From: Undaria pinnatifida
Taxonomy: Eukaryota; Sar; Phaeophyceae; Laminariales; Alariaceae
Assembly (NCBI GenBank): GCA_012845835.1
Contig: JABAKD010000009.1
Span: forward strand, 17,247,318-17,311,317
Length of the DNA: 64,000 nucleotides
Direction: 5' to 3'
Below the pieces are notes generated by a model. That model was not told the DNA's origin. It saw only the letters and a list, made by a program, of their open reading frames with translations, and searched no databases. Below, piece after piece: positions 1 to 12,239 of this stretch; position 1 is the stretch's first letter; every line of letters starts with the position of its first letter. The translations under genes were made by a program, and so were the position numbers.

Positions 1-347
1 ACTATCGAACGATGACGTCGGGGTGGCAAGGGGCATCGTATTTCAGGAGACACAATCGGGAGCTACTCGTAGCTGGTTTCAAAACCGACGAATAGTCGTT
101 GAAGAAAAGTTGCGGGGGCTACCGTAGAATGATAGTGACTCTTCAGTAAGTTACCGCTCCAACCGTGTTTCTCAATTTCCTGGAAAATCTGAAGGCTGAG
201 TTTTTGTTGTGGGCACCATTTCTTATGAAAGAGCCGGTAGTGTATCGTGGCACCTGTCTTAATGTGCTTGTTTTCTCTCCTCGTGTTGGGCTTTCTTTTT
301 GTTGCGCTTCTTTTTTATTTTTTCGACTTATTTTGTGATACTCCCAG

Positions 348-3300
348 GTACCTTCTCTGCCTGGCGCATAAGTACGGGTACGGAAACTGGGATCATGTCA
401 AGGCGGCCATCAGAAGAAGCGACAGGTGCTTCAAATTTTTCAGGGCTTTTCACGGGTTATGACCCGGCCCGCGGGTCGGATGAGGAGGTGTTGTAAACCC
501 CGCGGGTCGAGCCGGGTTGCACCAGGGGGCTTGGGAAAACCTCACGGGTCGGATCGAGTCGGGTGAAGAGGTTTTCCTACTTGACGGATCGGGGTCGGGT
601 CACCCTGACCCGATCCGACCCGTGGGATGTGATCCGACCCGTGAAAAGCCCTGGGTTTTTTTTTTTTTCTTTGCTCATCCCTGCTATTATTTTCACACTT
701 TTCCTTTCTCCTTTTCCCTCCCTCTAAACGTAACTCAGATCAGGGGTCACTACGCAGGCTCTTCTCCCCCTCCCCGAATTTCGCGCCCTTTTTTGTTTCG
801 CGGGAAGATCATCTACAACGCCCGAATCCACGGCCATACCCTACGTTTCTTGTTCCTTTTACGTGGGACCTACAGTTTTCTTTTTTGCTCTTCCCATTTA
901 TTATGCTCGCGCTTTTTTTTTTATATTGCTTCCTCCCTAGACGTAAATCAGCTCCAGGGTCACAAAGCAGGCTCTTTTCCCCCTCCCCGCTACGGTACAT
1001 GCCTGCGTTTTGATCGCAAGAAGGAACCGTCCACTTTCTTCCCTCTTCGACTCGTGTCAAATTGCAGTATGCACCTGGTATGTATAGCGACCAGCGAAAC
1101 GACACTTTGCTTGCTTGCTTGCTTGATTTGATTGATTGCTTGCTTGCTTGATTTGATTGATTGCTTGCTTGTTTGCTTTGATCGATTTGATTTATTTGAT
1201 TTATTTAATTGCTTGCTCGCTCGCTTGCTCGTCTGTTCTCTGCTGCCTTGTGGCGCTTGCTTGCTTGATTGATTTGATTGATTGCTTGCTTGCTTGATCG
1301 ATTTGATTGATTTGATTGATTTGATTGATTGCTTGCTCGCTCGCTTGGTCGCCTGTTCTCTGCTGCCTTGTGGCGCTTGCCATCAGGTTCCGTTTCGACT
1401 ACTTCCTTCGGAGTTGCTCGGCCGACGCCTTGGGGAAGCGGTGCGAGGCTCTCATGAAGGCCGCCGAGAAAGAGGACGCCGAGTGGCACAAAAGGTCAGT
1501 CAGTCAAGTCAAGCGATTAGGTCGGTAAGAGGTCAGCTGGGACACTGACACATGGCACTAATTATACTATTTTTAGTACTACTACGGCACGGTGGTTGCA
1601 CAAATATTTTTTCTCAGGCTGGGTTCTTGCTTGGGGTGCTCTGTAGGAACCTCACGCAAAAAGTGTTCCTTTGAGTAAAGACTGAAGAGGGAATTTGGTG
1701 ATGACCTAAACCATGGCTTGTTAGGTATACAAAAAAAACAAAAACAGACTGCAAAACAAGAAGGGCTAAGGAACCCCGTCGTTCAGAAAAACAAGTTTGC
1801 CCTGTACGGCTACTGCTATCGTAGCACGTGTTAGCTGTCGGTCGGTCGGTCGGTCGGTCGGTCGGTCGGTCGGTCGGTCTGTTGGTCGGTCGGTCGGTCG
1901 GTCGGTCGGTCTGTTGGTGCGCCAAGAAGGCTCTGGGTTCTGGCTGTTTTTCCATCGCTTGTGACAGACGCCGCGTGGCATTAGAGCGCTTGGTTAGATT
2001 TTGGTGCTCGAAGCAGGCTGGGTTGACTGTTTTTGTGGTAATTAGTGATGGGCACCGAGTGGCACAAGAGGTCGCTCGCTCGGTGCGTGAAGAAAGCCTT
2101 CGGTTGACTTTTGCCGCCGGTATGTTGGTGGCAGATGCCGGGTGACGTAAGAGATCAGTCAATCGTTTGGTCGGGTTTGGTGCGCGAAGCAGTCTGGATT
2201 GACTGTTTTTCCGCCACTAATTTATAGTGACAGCCGCCGAGTGGCATGAGAGGTCAGTTGGTCGATGGCTCGGTCGGTACTTGAACGACACCGGATTGAC
2301 GGAGAAGCAAACGAGCGAAGAACATTGGGCGAAACGGATGCATGAACGAACGATCGAACGAGCAAAATAACGAGCGAGTGAACAGGGGGCAAAAACGAAC
2401 ACGCGAAGGAGCGAAGGCATTCAGCGATTGAACAGGCCATGGAAGCAACAACCGAACGAACGAACGAACGAACGAACGAACGAACGAACGAACGAACGAA
2501 ATGGAGGACACCACAGAACGAACTAAAACCGCGTAAGAAATAATAAAGCATGCTTCGTATCTACCAGTCCCTGGTACGTTTGATAGAACGAAGTGATGGA
2601 GCAAACAAACAAGCACACGAACGAACCAATCTCGACCAAACGGATGACAGAAACAACTGATGAACCGACCAACTGACAAACCAATCAATCAATCAACCAA
2701 CCAACCAACCAACCAATTAATGGAACGAGCAAACGAATGAACTACTGGAACGAACGAACGAAATATTGAAACAAACGAATGAAATATCGAAACGAACTAA
2801 TGAAATATTGAAACAAACGAATGAAATATTGAAACGAATGAATGAAACATTGAAACGAACGAATGAAACATTGAAACGAACGAACAGGCAAGGGACCGAG
2901 AGGGGAGCGGGGCCCGGCGGGTCGGAGCGCGTGGCGGAGGAGGAGAGACGAAGGCTGGCGGAGAAAGAACGAAGCCACATCTACAAGGAATTTCAGGGCA
3001 AGGTTACACAAGAGATTGACAAGGTGAGGGTGCACTGGACCGTTAGTATGGACTACTGCTGTCAAGAGCGAAGAATGTGTGCTACTTGGGCCATCGTTTG
3101 CATTGTACACTGTACGGGTATACCGTTGTAGGGAGGGGGGAGGAGTGCCTGCCAGTATACGCGACCCCAGATCTGGGTTACGAAGAGAGAGAGAGAGAGC
3201 TGCATAACAGAGTGCGAAGGTAATGCAGTAAATGGGAGAGGAAAATAAACTATCTGTGTTCAGGATGGCAAGCTTTCGTTTGCTCTTTTTTTTCTGCAAG

Positions 3301-6300
3301 AAGTTGCAGAGGGGAAGGTAGCCGACAAAACTGGCGGGAGATAGCGGAAAAGTAGGAGGCGGGGGAAGGGCTCGTGATAGAGTGCACGATTACCTGCTGC
3401 TGTGGCATTGTTTGCAATTTTCCCCCCAACCCCAACGCATACCCCCGCCCCCGCCCCCAACCCCAACCCCACCCTCACCTTCACCCCCACCTCAAAACCA
3501 ACCCCGCCCACGACCCCAACCCCACCCTCACTCCCTCATGCACCCCCACTCTCACCCATCCCTACCCATCCCCACTCCCACCCCTACCCCCGCCCCTACC
3601 CTCACCCCTACCCTTACCTCCACACCTACCCCCCCCCCCATGCCACTTCCAACCCCACCGCCACTCCGATCCTACCCCAACCCCACCACTCCGACACTAC
3701 CCCACCCCCAACCCCCACCCCCACCCTCACCCCTACCCTTACCTCCACATCTGCCCTCACCCCCATGCCACCGCCAACCCCATGCCACCCCCATCCCCAC
3801 CCCCACCCCAACGTATATGTCCAGCTGACTGAGCTTCATTCGGACAAGTCTAAGCTAAGAGAGTCCCTCCTTCCCGACGGCTCAGCCTCTAGTGCCGCCA
3901 GTGCCACGGGTGATGGTGGTGGTGGTGGTGGTGGTGGTGGTGGTGGCGGCAGCAATAGTAACGATACCGCGAAGGCTAAGTCCGGGGGAGGGGGCAACGC
4001 GGGGGCGGATAATGTGGACCGCCAGATGGCGTACCTTGTGGCACAAAACCAGGTGTGTTTTTGTTGTTGGTTGGACGGTGCGGTAAGGAGAGGGTACCCG
4101 TGGAGGGACAGGGAAGGAGAGATAAAGGAAGGCGGGGAGGAGGGAGGGAAAGCGGAAGGAGGAAGGAGGTTTCGTTTGGTGTCCACCGCCGATGCAAGAA
4201 TCGAATCCTTTCGTGTCACACATACGCCACACCACATCGCGGGCACGTCCCCCCCCCCCCTGCCGCCACCGCCGTCGCCGCCGCCGCCGCCGTACCACCT
4301 CTTGGATGTGGATGAATTAATGAAATAGCCTGGAGGAAGCCCCCCCCCCTATTCATTTTCCTTCCCCCCTGTGTCGCCCAGTTTGGGGGATCAATCATAC
4401 TGGAATGATATCACCGCCGTTGGCCTTCTTTCCCCCCCTCTGTAACGCCTCTTTTTGTGGATACCTTAGACTGGAGGAAGCTCCAGCTCACGGCCTCAAG
4501 GCCAAGCGAAGCCCGTCCCAGACTGCCTCGTCGGAGAGCTTGCGCGTTTCGTTTGCCAGTCGGGCAGCAAGGGCATCGACAAAATCGTCGCCGACTTCAC
4601 GGGGTTACACCCGGAGGCGTCCAAGCGCCAGGTCGAGAAAAAAATACAGGCAAGTTACCTTTTTTTTTGTGCTGGCCGTTGTTGCTGTGCTTTGGCGGGA
4701 AGACATACGGGCGAGATGTCATAACTTTTGCGCTGACCGTTGTTGCTGTGTTTGGGAGTGTGTGCTTTTTTTCACACATAACCGTAGTCGTATGACCATA
4801 TGGTGTAGACCCTCGCGTGTCTACAATGCCGGGACGGAGCATGTCGGGTTTTCACTGACCAGTGAGACACCGCGTGCACCCAGCGCGAAACGCCGTGAGG
4901 TGTTCGGCGAGTCGTTTGGACGCTGAGCTGCATCCTACTAGGAACCACTTGTGAGGCGGACGTCCGCACCTTGTGCGTATTATTTTTTTGCATATTGGAT
5001 GGCGGCTTCGATTTTTTGGTTTGTTTTTTGATGTGGCCACTTTCTAGAGACAGCAATGGCGATACTATGTACCTGCCTCGCGGGTGCCTTACCATATGCA
5101 CACTACGTGATCTCATCCCATGCTGTGCTTGGGGGGGGGCATATCGGCAAGATGACTTTGTTGCTGATCGCTGTTGCTGTGCGTGGGAGCGTTGGAGAGC
5201 GTTTTGGGTAGTGCCGTACTGTGCGAGGTAATCGGTTTATCGGTATTTGTCTGTTTCCTTCGTATTTTCTGTCGTTTTGTTTTTTTCTCGTAATCGTTTT
5301 TTTTTTTCCCGGTGTGTCGTGGTCTTTCCGCCTTTTTTTTTTCATCTTTTTTCGTAATATGGTCTAGGCTACATGTTGTTTCCTGCTTGGATTCCCGCGG
5401 GAGTGGGCATGCTATCGATTTTAATGTATCGATTTTAATGTATCCCTTTGGGCAAAAAAATACGCCGATGCTGATGATACACGTATCACGTAATATTTAG
5501 GGCTGGGCACTTGCTGACTCAGCCAGTATCAATTATACTGTGGTAAAAAATAAAACAGTATACTGGACTGCAGCAGTATACTGGCCGAGCGTAGCTCGGC
5601 CAATAGACCCCCCCCGGCTCGCGAGGGGGCCCCGCTGGAGGCGCTGCCGGACGCCCTCGAAAACCTATATTCGCTCCATTCCCATCACAAGCGGGGCTCA
5701 GAACTGCATTGACCGGGAGTGGTTGCGGGCATCTACGCAAAAAAAATAAGAAAAAGAACAAAAAACTCAGCAGCAGTACCAGCAGCAGCAACGCCCGCAG
5801 AGCCCGTGGCACCGTGGCACCATTGTTGGCTGCGGTGGCCTCGTCCATCGTGGCCATGGGCTCCTTGTCTCTCGTCTCTGCCATCGTCTCCTCTTTCCTC
5901 TCTCCTATCTTCTGACGAAACGCATTTGGTGGCTTTCCATACTATGATATGGCGTGTTTATTGGACGTACGTCATATAAAACTGCTAGCGAATATACTGG
6001 CCGGGTCAATCAGTAGTCTACTGGCAGTAGATTACTGCTGCCAGTACATACTGAGCCAGTGCCCAGCCCTAGTAATATTAGTATTATTTGAATAGAATGT
6101 CGCAACAGAGTACGTGGGGTATTGTTCAACCTCTGTGCGTTTACTTTTGTATTTTGCATATTTGTTCAAGATTTCACAACAGGTACTGACCAGGGTATTT
6201 CTCGACCTCTGTGCGCTTGTTCTTTTTTTGTTATTGCCGACACTGCAGGAGATTGCGTACAAGGAAAAGAGGGCAGGCGATGCCAGGGACTCGTGGTACA

Positions 6301-9300
6301 TTCGCGAGGGCTTTGAAAACCTGCTGGAGGAGGGGCTGGGCAAGCACTATCCCCCCGGGGAGGCGTTGCAGGCGGACGCGGACGCGAAAGACCGTGCCAA
6401 GGCGAGCTTCTGCTTTCGCTTTGTGGCGGTTTTTTCTTTGCTTTGTTGCTTTGCTTTGCTTTGCTTTGCTTTGCTTTGCTTGGCTTGGCTTGGCTTGGCT
6501 TGGCTTGGCTTGGCTTGGCTTGGCTTGGCTTGGCTGTGCTTGCTTGTCTTGCCGCGCGTTCGACTAACCCTTTGCACCGCGAAGCTCTTCGATCTCGCTT
6601 CTTGTCCCCTTCCTCTAAACCCACCCCACCCCCACCCCCATCCCCATTGCCCACCCCCCCCGGCTGCCCACGTATCGACCCTCCCTGTGTCCCTTTTCGT
6701 GATGCACTATGCGTCCCGTTTTGTGGCGTACCGTTTATCCCATTTCGTGGTGTATCGTGTGTACCGTTTTTTGGCGTACTGTGTGTTACGTTTTTGTGGT
6801 GTGCTTTTGTGGTTATCTTGTTTTTTTCAGCCGCGGAAAAAGGAAGGGCGGGAGGAGGGCGGTAAGGAAGGCGATGCCGGTAAGACAGGGACAGGGAGTT
6901 CGTCGTCTTCCAAGAAACGGAGGCCGCACGCAGACGGGGAGCGACAAGGGGGAGTAACCGTGCGATCCCGTAAGTGCCCCGCGGGAAACACTCTGGGGGG
7001 GTTGGTTGAGTTGGATTGGGTTGGGTTGGGTTGGGTTGCTGTTGAGGTAGGTTGTTGGCTGCTGCTGCTGCTGCTGCTGCTGTCGCCTCCGCTGCGGAAT
7101 TGCTGTGCGACGCAAAGGTTGTGTGCTACACGAAAGATTATAGTCTCGCCGCATCTACTCGACCATTGGGCTGTCCAGTCCGTTTTTAATTTTGCAGCGT
7201 ACACGTAGCCAGCCGCATTGCTGGCTCTTTCTCTCGGCACCGGAATGGGGCAATGATCCACACGCATTGGCCAGGGCTCGGCACGATGCGAGACCCTAGC
7301 ATTCTGCAGGTTGCGTCCCCAATCCTCTCCGCCGATGCCTCGCGGCGGGGCTGAAACGCTCGGGATCGTGAGGCCATGAGAACATTCCTCGCGGTGTGTT
7401 GTAATGTGCTGTGATGAATCGTTCTGAACGGAAATGTAAGGACCATTGGGAAAGAATTGTAAAGTCCAAAAGGGCCTTACATTTTCGTCCGCAGTCACTA
7501 TTAATGACCGTCCTTAGGGTTGTCAGCAATGCTCAGCACGCGACGGCTACGACTCGACACGACGTGCGACCAAGCATTCTATCGGTCGTGTTGTTGCCCG
7601 CCTTCTGTACCCATGCTGCGAGGCCGGCCTGAAACGCCCTGGATGTCAAGATGTTCTATACAGACAGACCAAATAGCAACACGTAAAATTATGATGTGAA
7701 AAGGGGCGTTGTATGGTAGGGTTGCGATTGGGTCGATCGGGGGGCGGGTGCTTGCAGCAATTACATTCATTCGTGTGTTTTTTTTTTTTCTTGTCGTCTT
7801 CCGTTAAACGTGATGCTTGCAGCGTTCTACTTGTTCAAGCACGCCCAGCGGGAGACGGCCTTCGAAGCGCTGCAGGACGCTGGCGTGACCGAGCCTACCC
7901 CGGAGGAAATCAAAGACAGAGTCAAGGTACGGACGACGTGCTACGACGGTAGGATGATAGCGCGGCCACCTCGCGGCTGCATATGGAGGGGGACAAGGGA
8001 GGCAGGTTGCGCGTGTTACTGCCGCCGCCGCCACCGCTGCTGTGGCTGTTGCTGTAAAGTTTGGTCCCACTGCTGCTGCTGCTGTAAAGTTTGTGTGTCG
8101 CTGCTGCTGTGAAGTTTGCTGTTGCTGCTGCTGCATTGAAGGTGCTGCAAGTAGAGTAGCTGGGGTGAGTGCGCTGCCGAAAGTATCTTCCTTGTTTGGG
8201 TTCAATCTCAGACTGGCGCGAGTCACCCGAGGCTGTGCAGCCGGGTTCCCCAGCTGACGAAGCCGATGCGTCAGGTGCGACTCCGGGAGGTTCAGGTGTC
8301 GCATGGTGCTCTGAATCTGGTCAATGCCGATTGTGGCGTCCCTCTACATCGTAAGCGTGATGTCTTTGTAGTATGCGTTGAACCCTTGGAGACAGTATCC
8401 TTAGTATCCTTCAAGCTGATCGGATAGGTTGTCAACCAACCATCTTTGTGAGGTTATGGAGCGCGCGAGAGCCCTCCTCCAAGAAGACCTCGTCTGAGTC
8501 TTGGTTGTGCTTCGTGCTGGAGTTGACCGCCGGCGTCGTTGTTGCGCGCGGATAGCCTCGCCGGCAACCTTGTTGTACATGGCGACCAATCAGCTCCTGC
8601 AGGTGCCTTGTGTCCATTCCTGCTGGTCCCGCTCTCGTCCTCATGTATGTCCGAGTACGCGAATGGCCTGGATGTTTGTTTCCGTTTTCCCTGTCGAAGT
8701 CGGCCTGCGCCGTCGAAAGAAGCGTCTCGGTCTTGGCCGTGCTTCGTCCTGGAGTTTTAACCAACCGCTCCATTGCTGCACGAACGACCTCGTCCGTGAC
8801 CGTTGTTGTGCTTGACGAGAAGCTCGTGCAAGGCCTTCTTGCATTTTCCTTTGGTCCCGCTCTCGTCCTCATGCTTCATTCGCCCGTTTATCACCGGAAA
8901 AAATATCGCACACTAATTCCATGTGTTCTGGCCCCAGAAAATTGATGCACTTTTAAGAAGGGTTGATTAATCACGGGAAGGGACGCCGGCCTCGCACTGT
9001 CAGTCCTCATGCTTGAGCACGAGAAAAGGCGCGCCGGGGTTTCCCCAAGTAGGAACCGAATGTCGGCGTAAAATATTTTCGCTTTCTCCGTCGAAGTCGG
9101 TCGACCTTCGCCGTTATAACCCGCTTCCAACTCCCCCCATAAATATCCTACGTAAATTCAAGTGTTTTTTTCCCCCATGCCGGGAGTCCGGTGCTTACCC
9201 CCTTTAGAGCCCTAGAATCCCTCCCTATACTATCTTGAAGTATATTCGTCCCCAAAAAGGGGTTCCAGGAGTGAAGGCGTTAAGGGTTAAAGGATGCGGG

Positions 9301-10291
9301 GGAGTGGTGTCCGTGCAGGCCTTGGTATCGATCGGTCTGATCTTCCCCTTAGCCTTTTTGGGGACTGCAGGTGTATGAACTGACATGTTGACACGCTACT
9401 GACTAGTTGCTCGGGGGCCCCGAGACTCTGAATCCACTGCCGTCCGGCGTAAAATGCGACCACCACCAGATCTCCCAAACTTTAGTCGTGAAGCTAGCTC
9501 TTGGTTGCCGCTCTTCTATTCCTTTCCGTTTCCGTTTGCGTTTTGTTTCTGTTGGTGTTGTCTTTTCTTGGTGTGATCGAACCGATGTTGCTCGAACAGA
9601 TGATGTGGCGAGAGCTCGGAGAGACCGAGAGGGAGGAGTACATCACCAAGGCAGAAAAGGTGGGCGATACCTGTGGGTGTACGCAAACACACACCATCGC
9701 TGCCGTAGCGAGGATGGGGGGAGGGGGAAGGAAGGGGAAGGGAGGGGAGGGGACAGGACAAGAGGGGTAGGGGAGGGGGAAACAGAGGGGAGGGGAGAAA
9801 GGACGGGAGGAGAGGGATAGCCACGCCTGATTTCTAGCCCGTATTTTGCTGAATTCCACACACCCCACCCTTTCCGCGTTGGAGGCGACATCAAACGCCA
9901 CGACCGGGGGAGGAATTTTGTTGGAAGACGCGCTGTGGCCGACTCAGGCCGTTACTGTGTTGACCGGATCGAACAAAATCAAGACCGAACAAAAGAGCAA
10001 TCGACACAGCAATCAAATCAACAGAGCAGTCAAGATTGCGTCTCGCCAAACAACCAACCGACGTTTTTTTACACACGACGCGGACAGACGGGCTGGGAAA
10101 TGGACCCGAACCCGGAGCCGCACCACGGCGACGACAGAGGAAAGAACGGCGGCGGCGGCAGCGGTGGTGCTAAGCGCAAGGCCGCCTTCGGTGGAGACGT
10201 GGGAGTGGGATCGCCGACATCGGAGTCTCCCTCCTCCGCCTTCTCAATACCCAAGCGCAAGAAGGTGCGGGATGGTTTGGTTGGAAAGTAA
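348..10291 (+). CDS. ISWI-type chromatin remodeler, 3' part (SLIDE - winged helix - HMG box)
   Basis: Partial: the ATPase, HAND and SANT exons lie upstream of the window. Exons: 348-425, 1387-1494, 2888-3023, 3825-4052, 4470-4649, 6249-6401, 6831-6969, 7823-7926, 9600-9659, 10088-10291; all phases join and give 462 residues to a TAA stop. The first two exons encode a SLIDE domain (YGYGNWDHVKAAIRRSDRFR, then FDYFLRS and GKRCEALMKAAEKED), which in ISWI proteins binds linker DNA. A charged helix, a 12-Gly run and a winged-helix-like segment follow (GIDKIVADF, SKRQVEKKIQEIAYKEKRAG, SWYIREGFENL), resembling the CAF-1 large-subunit C-terminal winged helix. Then come basic stretches (SSKKRRP), an HMG box across two exons (SPFYLFKHAQRETAFEALQD, MMWRELGETEREEYITKAEK) and nuclear signals (PKRKKVR). 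Introns after 4649 and 6401 start with GC. Nuclear nucleosome sliding is inferred from SLIDE. The ISWI assignment is strong; the winged-helix identity is moderate. Confidence 0.82.
1105..1380. repeat. GCTT/GATT tetranucleotide array
   Basis: In the intron between the first two visible SLIDE exons. Blocks of GCTT, GATT and GCTC repeats, with two copies of a longer unit ending GTTCTCTGCTGCCTTGTGGC; the second copy ends just upstream of the 3' splice site at 1386. Confidence 0.85.
1839..1917. repeat. (GGTC)n microsatellite
   Basis: Near-perfect GGTC repeat interrupted by two CTGTT variants, in the second visible intron of the ISWI-like gene. Translations of it on either strand are low-complexity and not genes. 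Confidence 0.9.
2280..2720. repeat. GAAC/CGAA-rich simple-sequence stretch
   Basis: Degenerate GAAC tetranucleotides with a pure (CGAA)n core at about 2453-2500 and an (ACCA)n block at about 2694-2715, in the same intron as the GGTC array. Confidence 0.8.
2721..2887 (+). repeat. 21-bp minisatellite running to the 3' splice site
   Basis: About six units of a 21-bp repeat (type ATTGAAACGAACGAATGAAA) end at the AG used as acceptor at 2886-2887. The frame of the following exon is open back to 2721 and reads heptads such as LKRTNET, LKQTNEI and LKRMNET. The stretch has no polypyrimidine tract, so the splice site here is unusual. Treated as intron because exon 2 and exon 3 join in phase at 2888, but exonisation is possible. 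Confidence 0.7.
3421..3816. repeat. CCCCAC/CCCCAA hexamer-like array
   Basis: Nearly pure C/A (plus T) strand, built from CCCCA- and CCCCT-type units, lying in the intron just before the acceptor at 3823-3824. All proline-, threonine- or histidine-rich frames across it are artefacts of this array. Confidence 0.85.
4780..5120 (+). repeat. Dispersed repeat family B, copy 1
   Basis: Starts at CCGTAGTCGTATGACCATA and shares long blocks with 52315-52665, including GCCGGGACGGAGCA, GTCGGGTTTTCAC, GAGACAGCAATGG and GGGTGCCTTACCAT. It lies in the GC-AG intron of the ISWI-like gene. A short reverse-orientation piece of the same start occurs near 38402-38425. No coding capacity; class unknown. Confidence 0.75.
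5498..6071. mobile_element. Non-autonomous hAT-type MITE
   Basis: 574 bp bounded by inverted termini TAGGGCTGGGCAC and GTGCCCAGCCCTA, flanked on both sides by the identical 8-bp direct repeat GTAATATT (5490-5497 and 6072-6079). An 8-bp target duplication and a TAGGG-type TIR are hallmarks of hAT elements. The interior holds more AGTATACTGG-type subterminal repeats and no transposase. It sits in the 1.6-kb GC-AG intron of the ISWI-like gene. Confidence 0.88.
6440..6537. repeat. (GCTTT)n/(GGCTT)n pentanucleotide array
   Basis: About six GCTTT units change abruptly to about twelve GGCTT units, some 40 bp downstream of the GC donor at 6402-6403 in the ISWI-like gene. Confidence 0.9.
8480..8880. 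repeat. Diverged 230-bp direct repeat in intron
   Basis: Two degenerate copies, each ending with GGTCCCGCTCTCGTCCTCATG-like sequence (about 8625 and 8855, 230 bp apart) and sharing CTTGGCCGTGCTTCGTCCTGG-like blocks; a third weaker echo follows near 9000-9120 (CCGTCGAAGTCGG). It lies in the intron that splits the HMG box. A minus-strand frame of 146 codons crosses it but has no recognisable domain and is probably fortuitous. Confidence 0.5.
9700..9815. repeat. Purine-rich G/A tract
   Basis: GGGGA/GGGAA-rich intronic tract between the second HMG exon and the final exon of the ISWI-like gene; no gene seen. Confidence 0.7.
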
Positions 10292-12239
10292 ACCCGGTGT
10301 AGCTTCAGGGCCGCCGGCGACGACAACGTGGCCAGTGCTCTGCATACGCCTGATTGACTTGTGTAACGAACTTTTCAACGTGTGACGGGTGGATCTCTCG
10401 AGGATACCCTACTTTTCAATAGGTTTTTGGGAGGGAGGGCGTTCGTGAGGTAAAGTTGAAGCGTATCTGCGTCCGCGAATGTAGGCGTTTTAGGGGGGAG
10501 GGGTGGGAGGGGTTTTGAGGGGGAGAAGGGGCGTTATGGGCGCGGGGGGGGGGTGCTGTAGTGGTTGGATTTTCTGACCGTTCTGTCTAGCGATACAGGG
10601 GCGTTATATGACACGCACGCCATAGTTGTTGAAGCCATTTGTCTTTTGTTTCCAATAGGTGTTGTGTTAACAGTAGTGCTGGGATTGAATGTTCGACAAC
10701 GAGAGGGTTTCAATACGCAGGTGCACTTTGGAATGTTTCAATACGCTACGGGCGTTGGGCACTTTGGAGGCGACCTGTTCGCAGCTCAACTCTTCCGTGC
10801 GACTTTCGTTTTTTTATCCATTTGGGGCTGCTCTGTTGTCGGCAACCCCCCCCCCCCCGCGCGCGCGCACGCGCGTGGGCCTGGCGTTCTCAAGCTGGCG
10901 ATGGTTCTGCCTACTGCGCCTGCGTGTACCACCAGTCTGCGTAACGTGTGTATTTCGGCGCAAATGTTTTCGTTTCTCTGGCATACCAGGTATAGCTGGC
11001 TTTGAAACTAGTTTATTGCCACGGTCAGACTGCGAGAGGAGGCATTTGGGAGATCTCGCCGGTGATAAAAATCCTCAACTGAGCGCAGGTTTCGCTACAC
11101 ACACCGTTTAACGCTTCGTTCTTCCCTGCCCCCCCCCCCCGCTCCCCCTCCTCCTCCGCCTTCCCCCCCCCCCCCGCTCCTCCTCCTCCTTCTCCTCCTC
11201 AATCTCCTCTTTCTCCTCCTTCTCGTCCTCCTCTTCTCCTCTTCTCCTCCTCCTCCTCCTCCCCTCCCCCCCTCTCCCTCCTCCTCCCCTCCCTACTCTT
11301 GGAATGTCCTTGATGTTTTCGTTTCCGTCTCAGCAATGAGCAAAACAGGTATATCCGTCCTGTGCGCGTGAATGACTTTTAGTAAGCCCTTCATTGTTCT
11401 GATGGCTGGTGGACACGGCGTGGAACGACGGCGATCTCCATCTTGGCTCGCCAGCCCCCCTTTATCATGGTCAAATATGCTAGGAGACCGGGTCTTGACG
11501 GCTTGACTGACCGCCCCCCTGCGCTAAAAGTAGTATATGAAGGCCAAGCGAGGCCTTGACGCGCCATGACGCGCCCAAAATGACCGGTCTTGCGTGTTTG
11601 CTTGTCACCTGTCGCGGGTGAGTTGTGGTTGTTTTCTGGGCTTTGGCTTGTGATCACGATTTGTTTTGTTCGACTAGCACAGCGCACATCACCCCCCCCC
11701 CCCTCCCCCCCCCTCCCAACACCGCCTCCACCGCAGTGGTAGTGGTGGTGGTTCGGTTCTCGAGGGTGGCTGCAGGCGGGTCGTGTCATTTTCTGTGATC
11801 TTCCAAACGGTTGGAAGCGTTGTTAGACTTGCGCGGGGGGGGTTGGTGCTTTATATAGAGGCCGCCAATCTACCAACACTATTGTGTTGAAGGGGGCGGG
11901 GTGGGGTACGAGCAGGGGGGGGGGGGGGGGGGGGCTGGCTATGTCGGGTAGATGGACGGGTAGATGGTGCCGCCGTTTTTCGGTGCCGGAGGGCAGGCGG
12001 TCCAGCTCATGTTGAAGCGGGCGAAACCACGGACTGACAGTAAAAAATTGGGCTCGAAGCGAGCAACAGGGGTTGGATTGTACTCGGCTGTGACGGTGCC
12101 AAAAACAGCGAATGTCCGATCGCACCGTCCGTCTAGCGTAAAATCGAGCAGCACTTTCCAGCAGTGTACCGCAGCGCGCCGTGCCGTGTAGCTCACTTCT
12201 GACACCAAACGCCTCACCCCCCCCCCCCCTCCCCCGCGC

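Noticed and set aside
3374-4328. Long proline/threonine/histidine-rich plus-strand frames
   Set aside because: They are translations of the CCCCAC array; only 3825-4052 is supported as exon by phase and protein context.
7432-7496. Short imperfect inverted repeat (GAAATGTAAGG and CCTTACATTTTC)
   Set aside because: Arms of about 11 bp with no target duplication and no further structure; chance is possible.
11939-12217. 92-codon minus-strand frame in the intergenic region
   Set aside because: No recognisable domain, no splice partners found, and bordered by homopolymer tracts.
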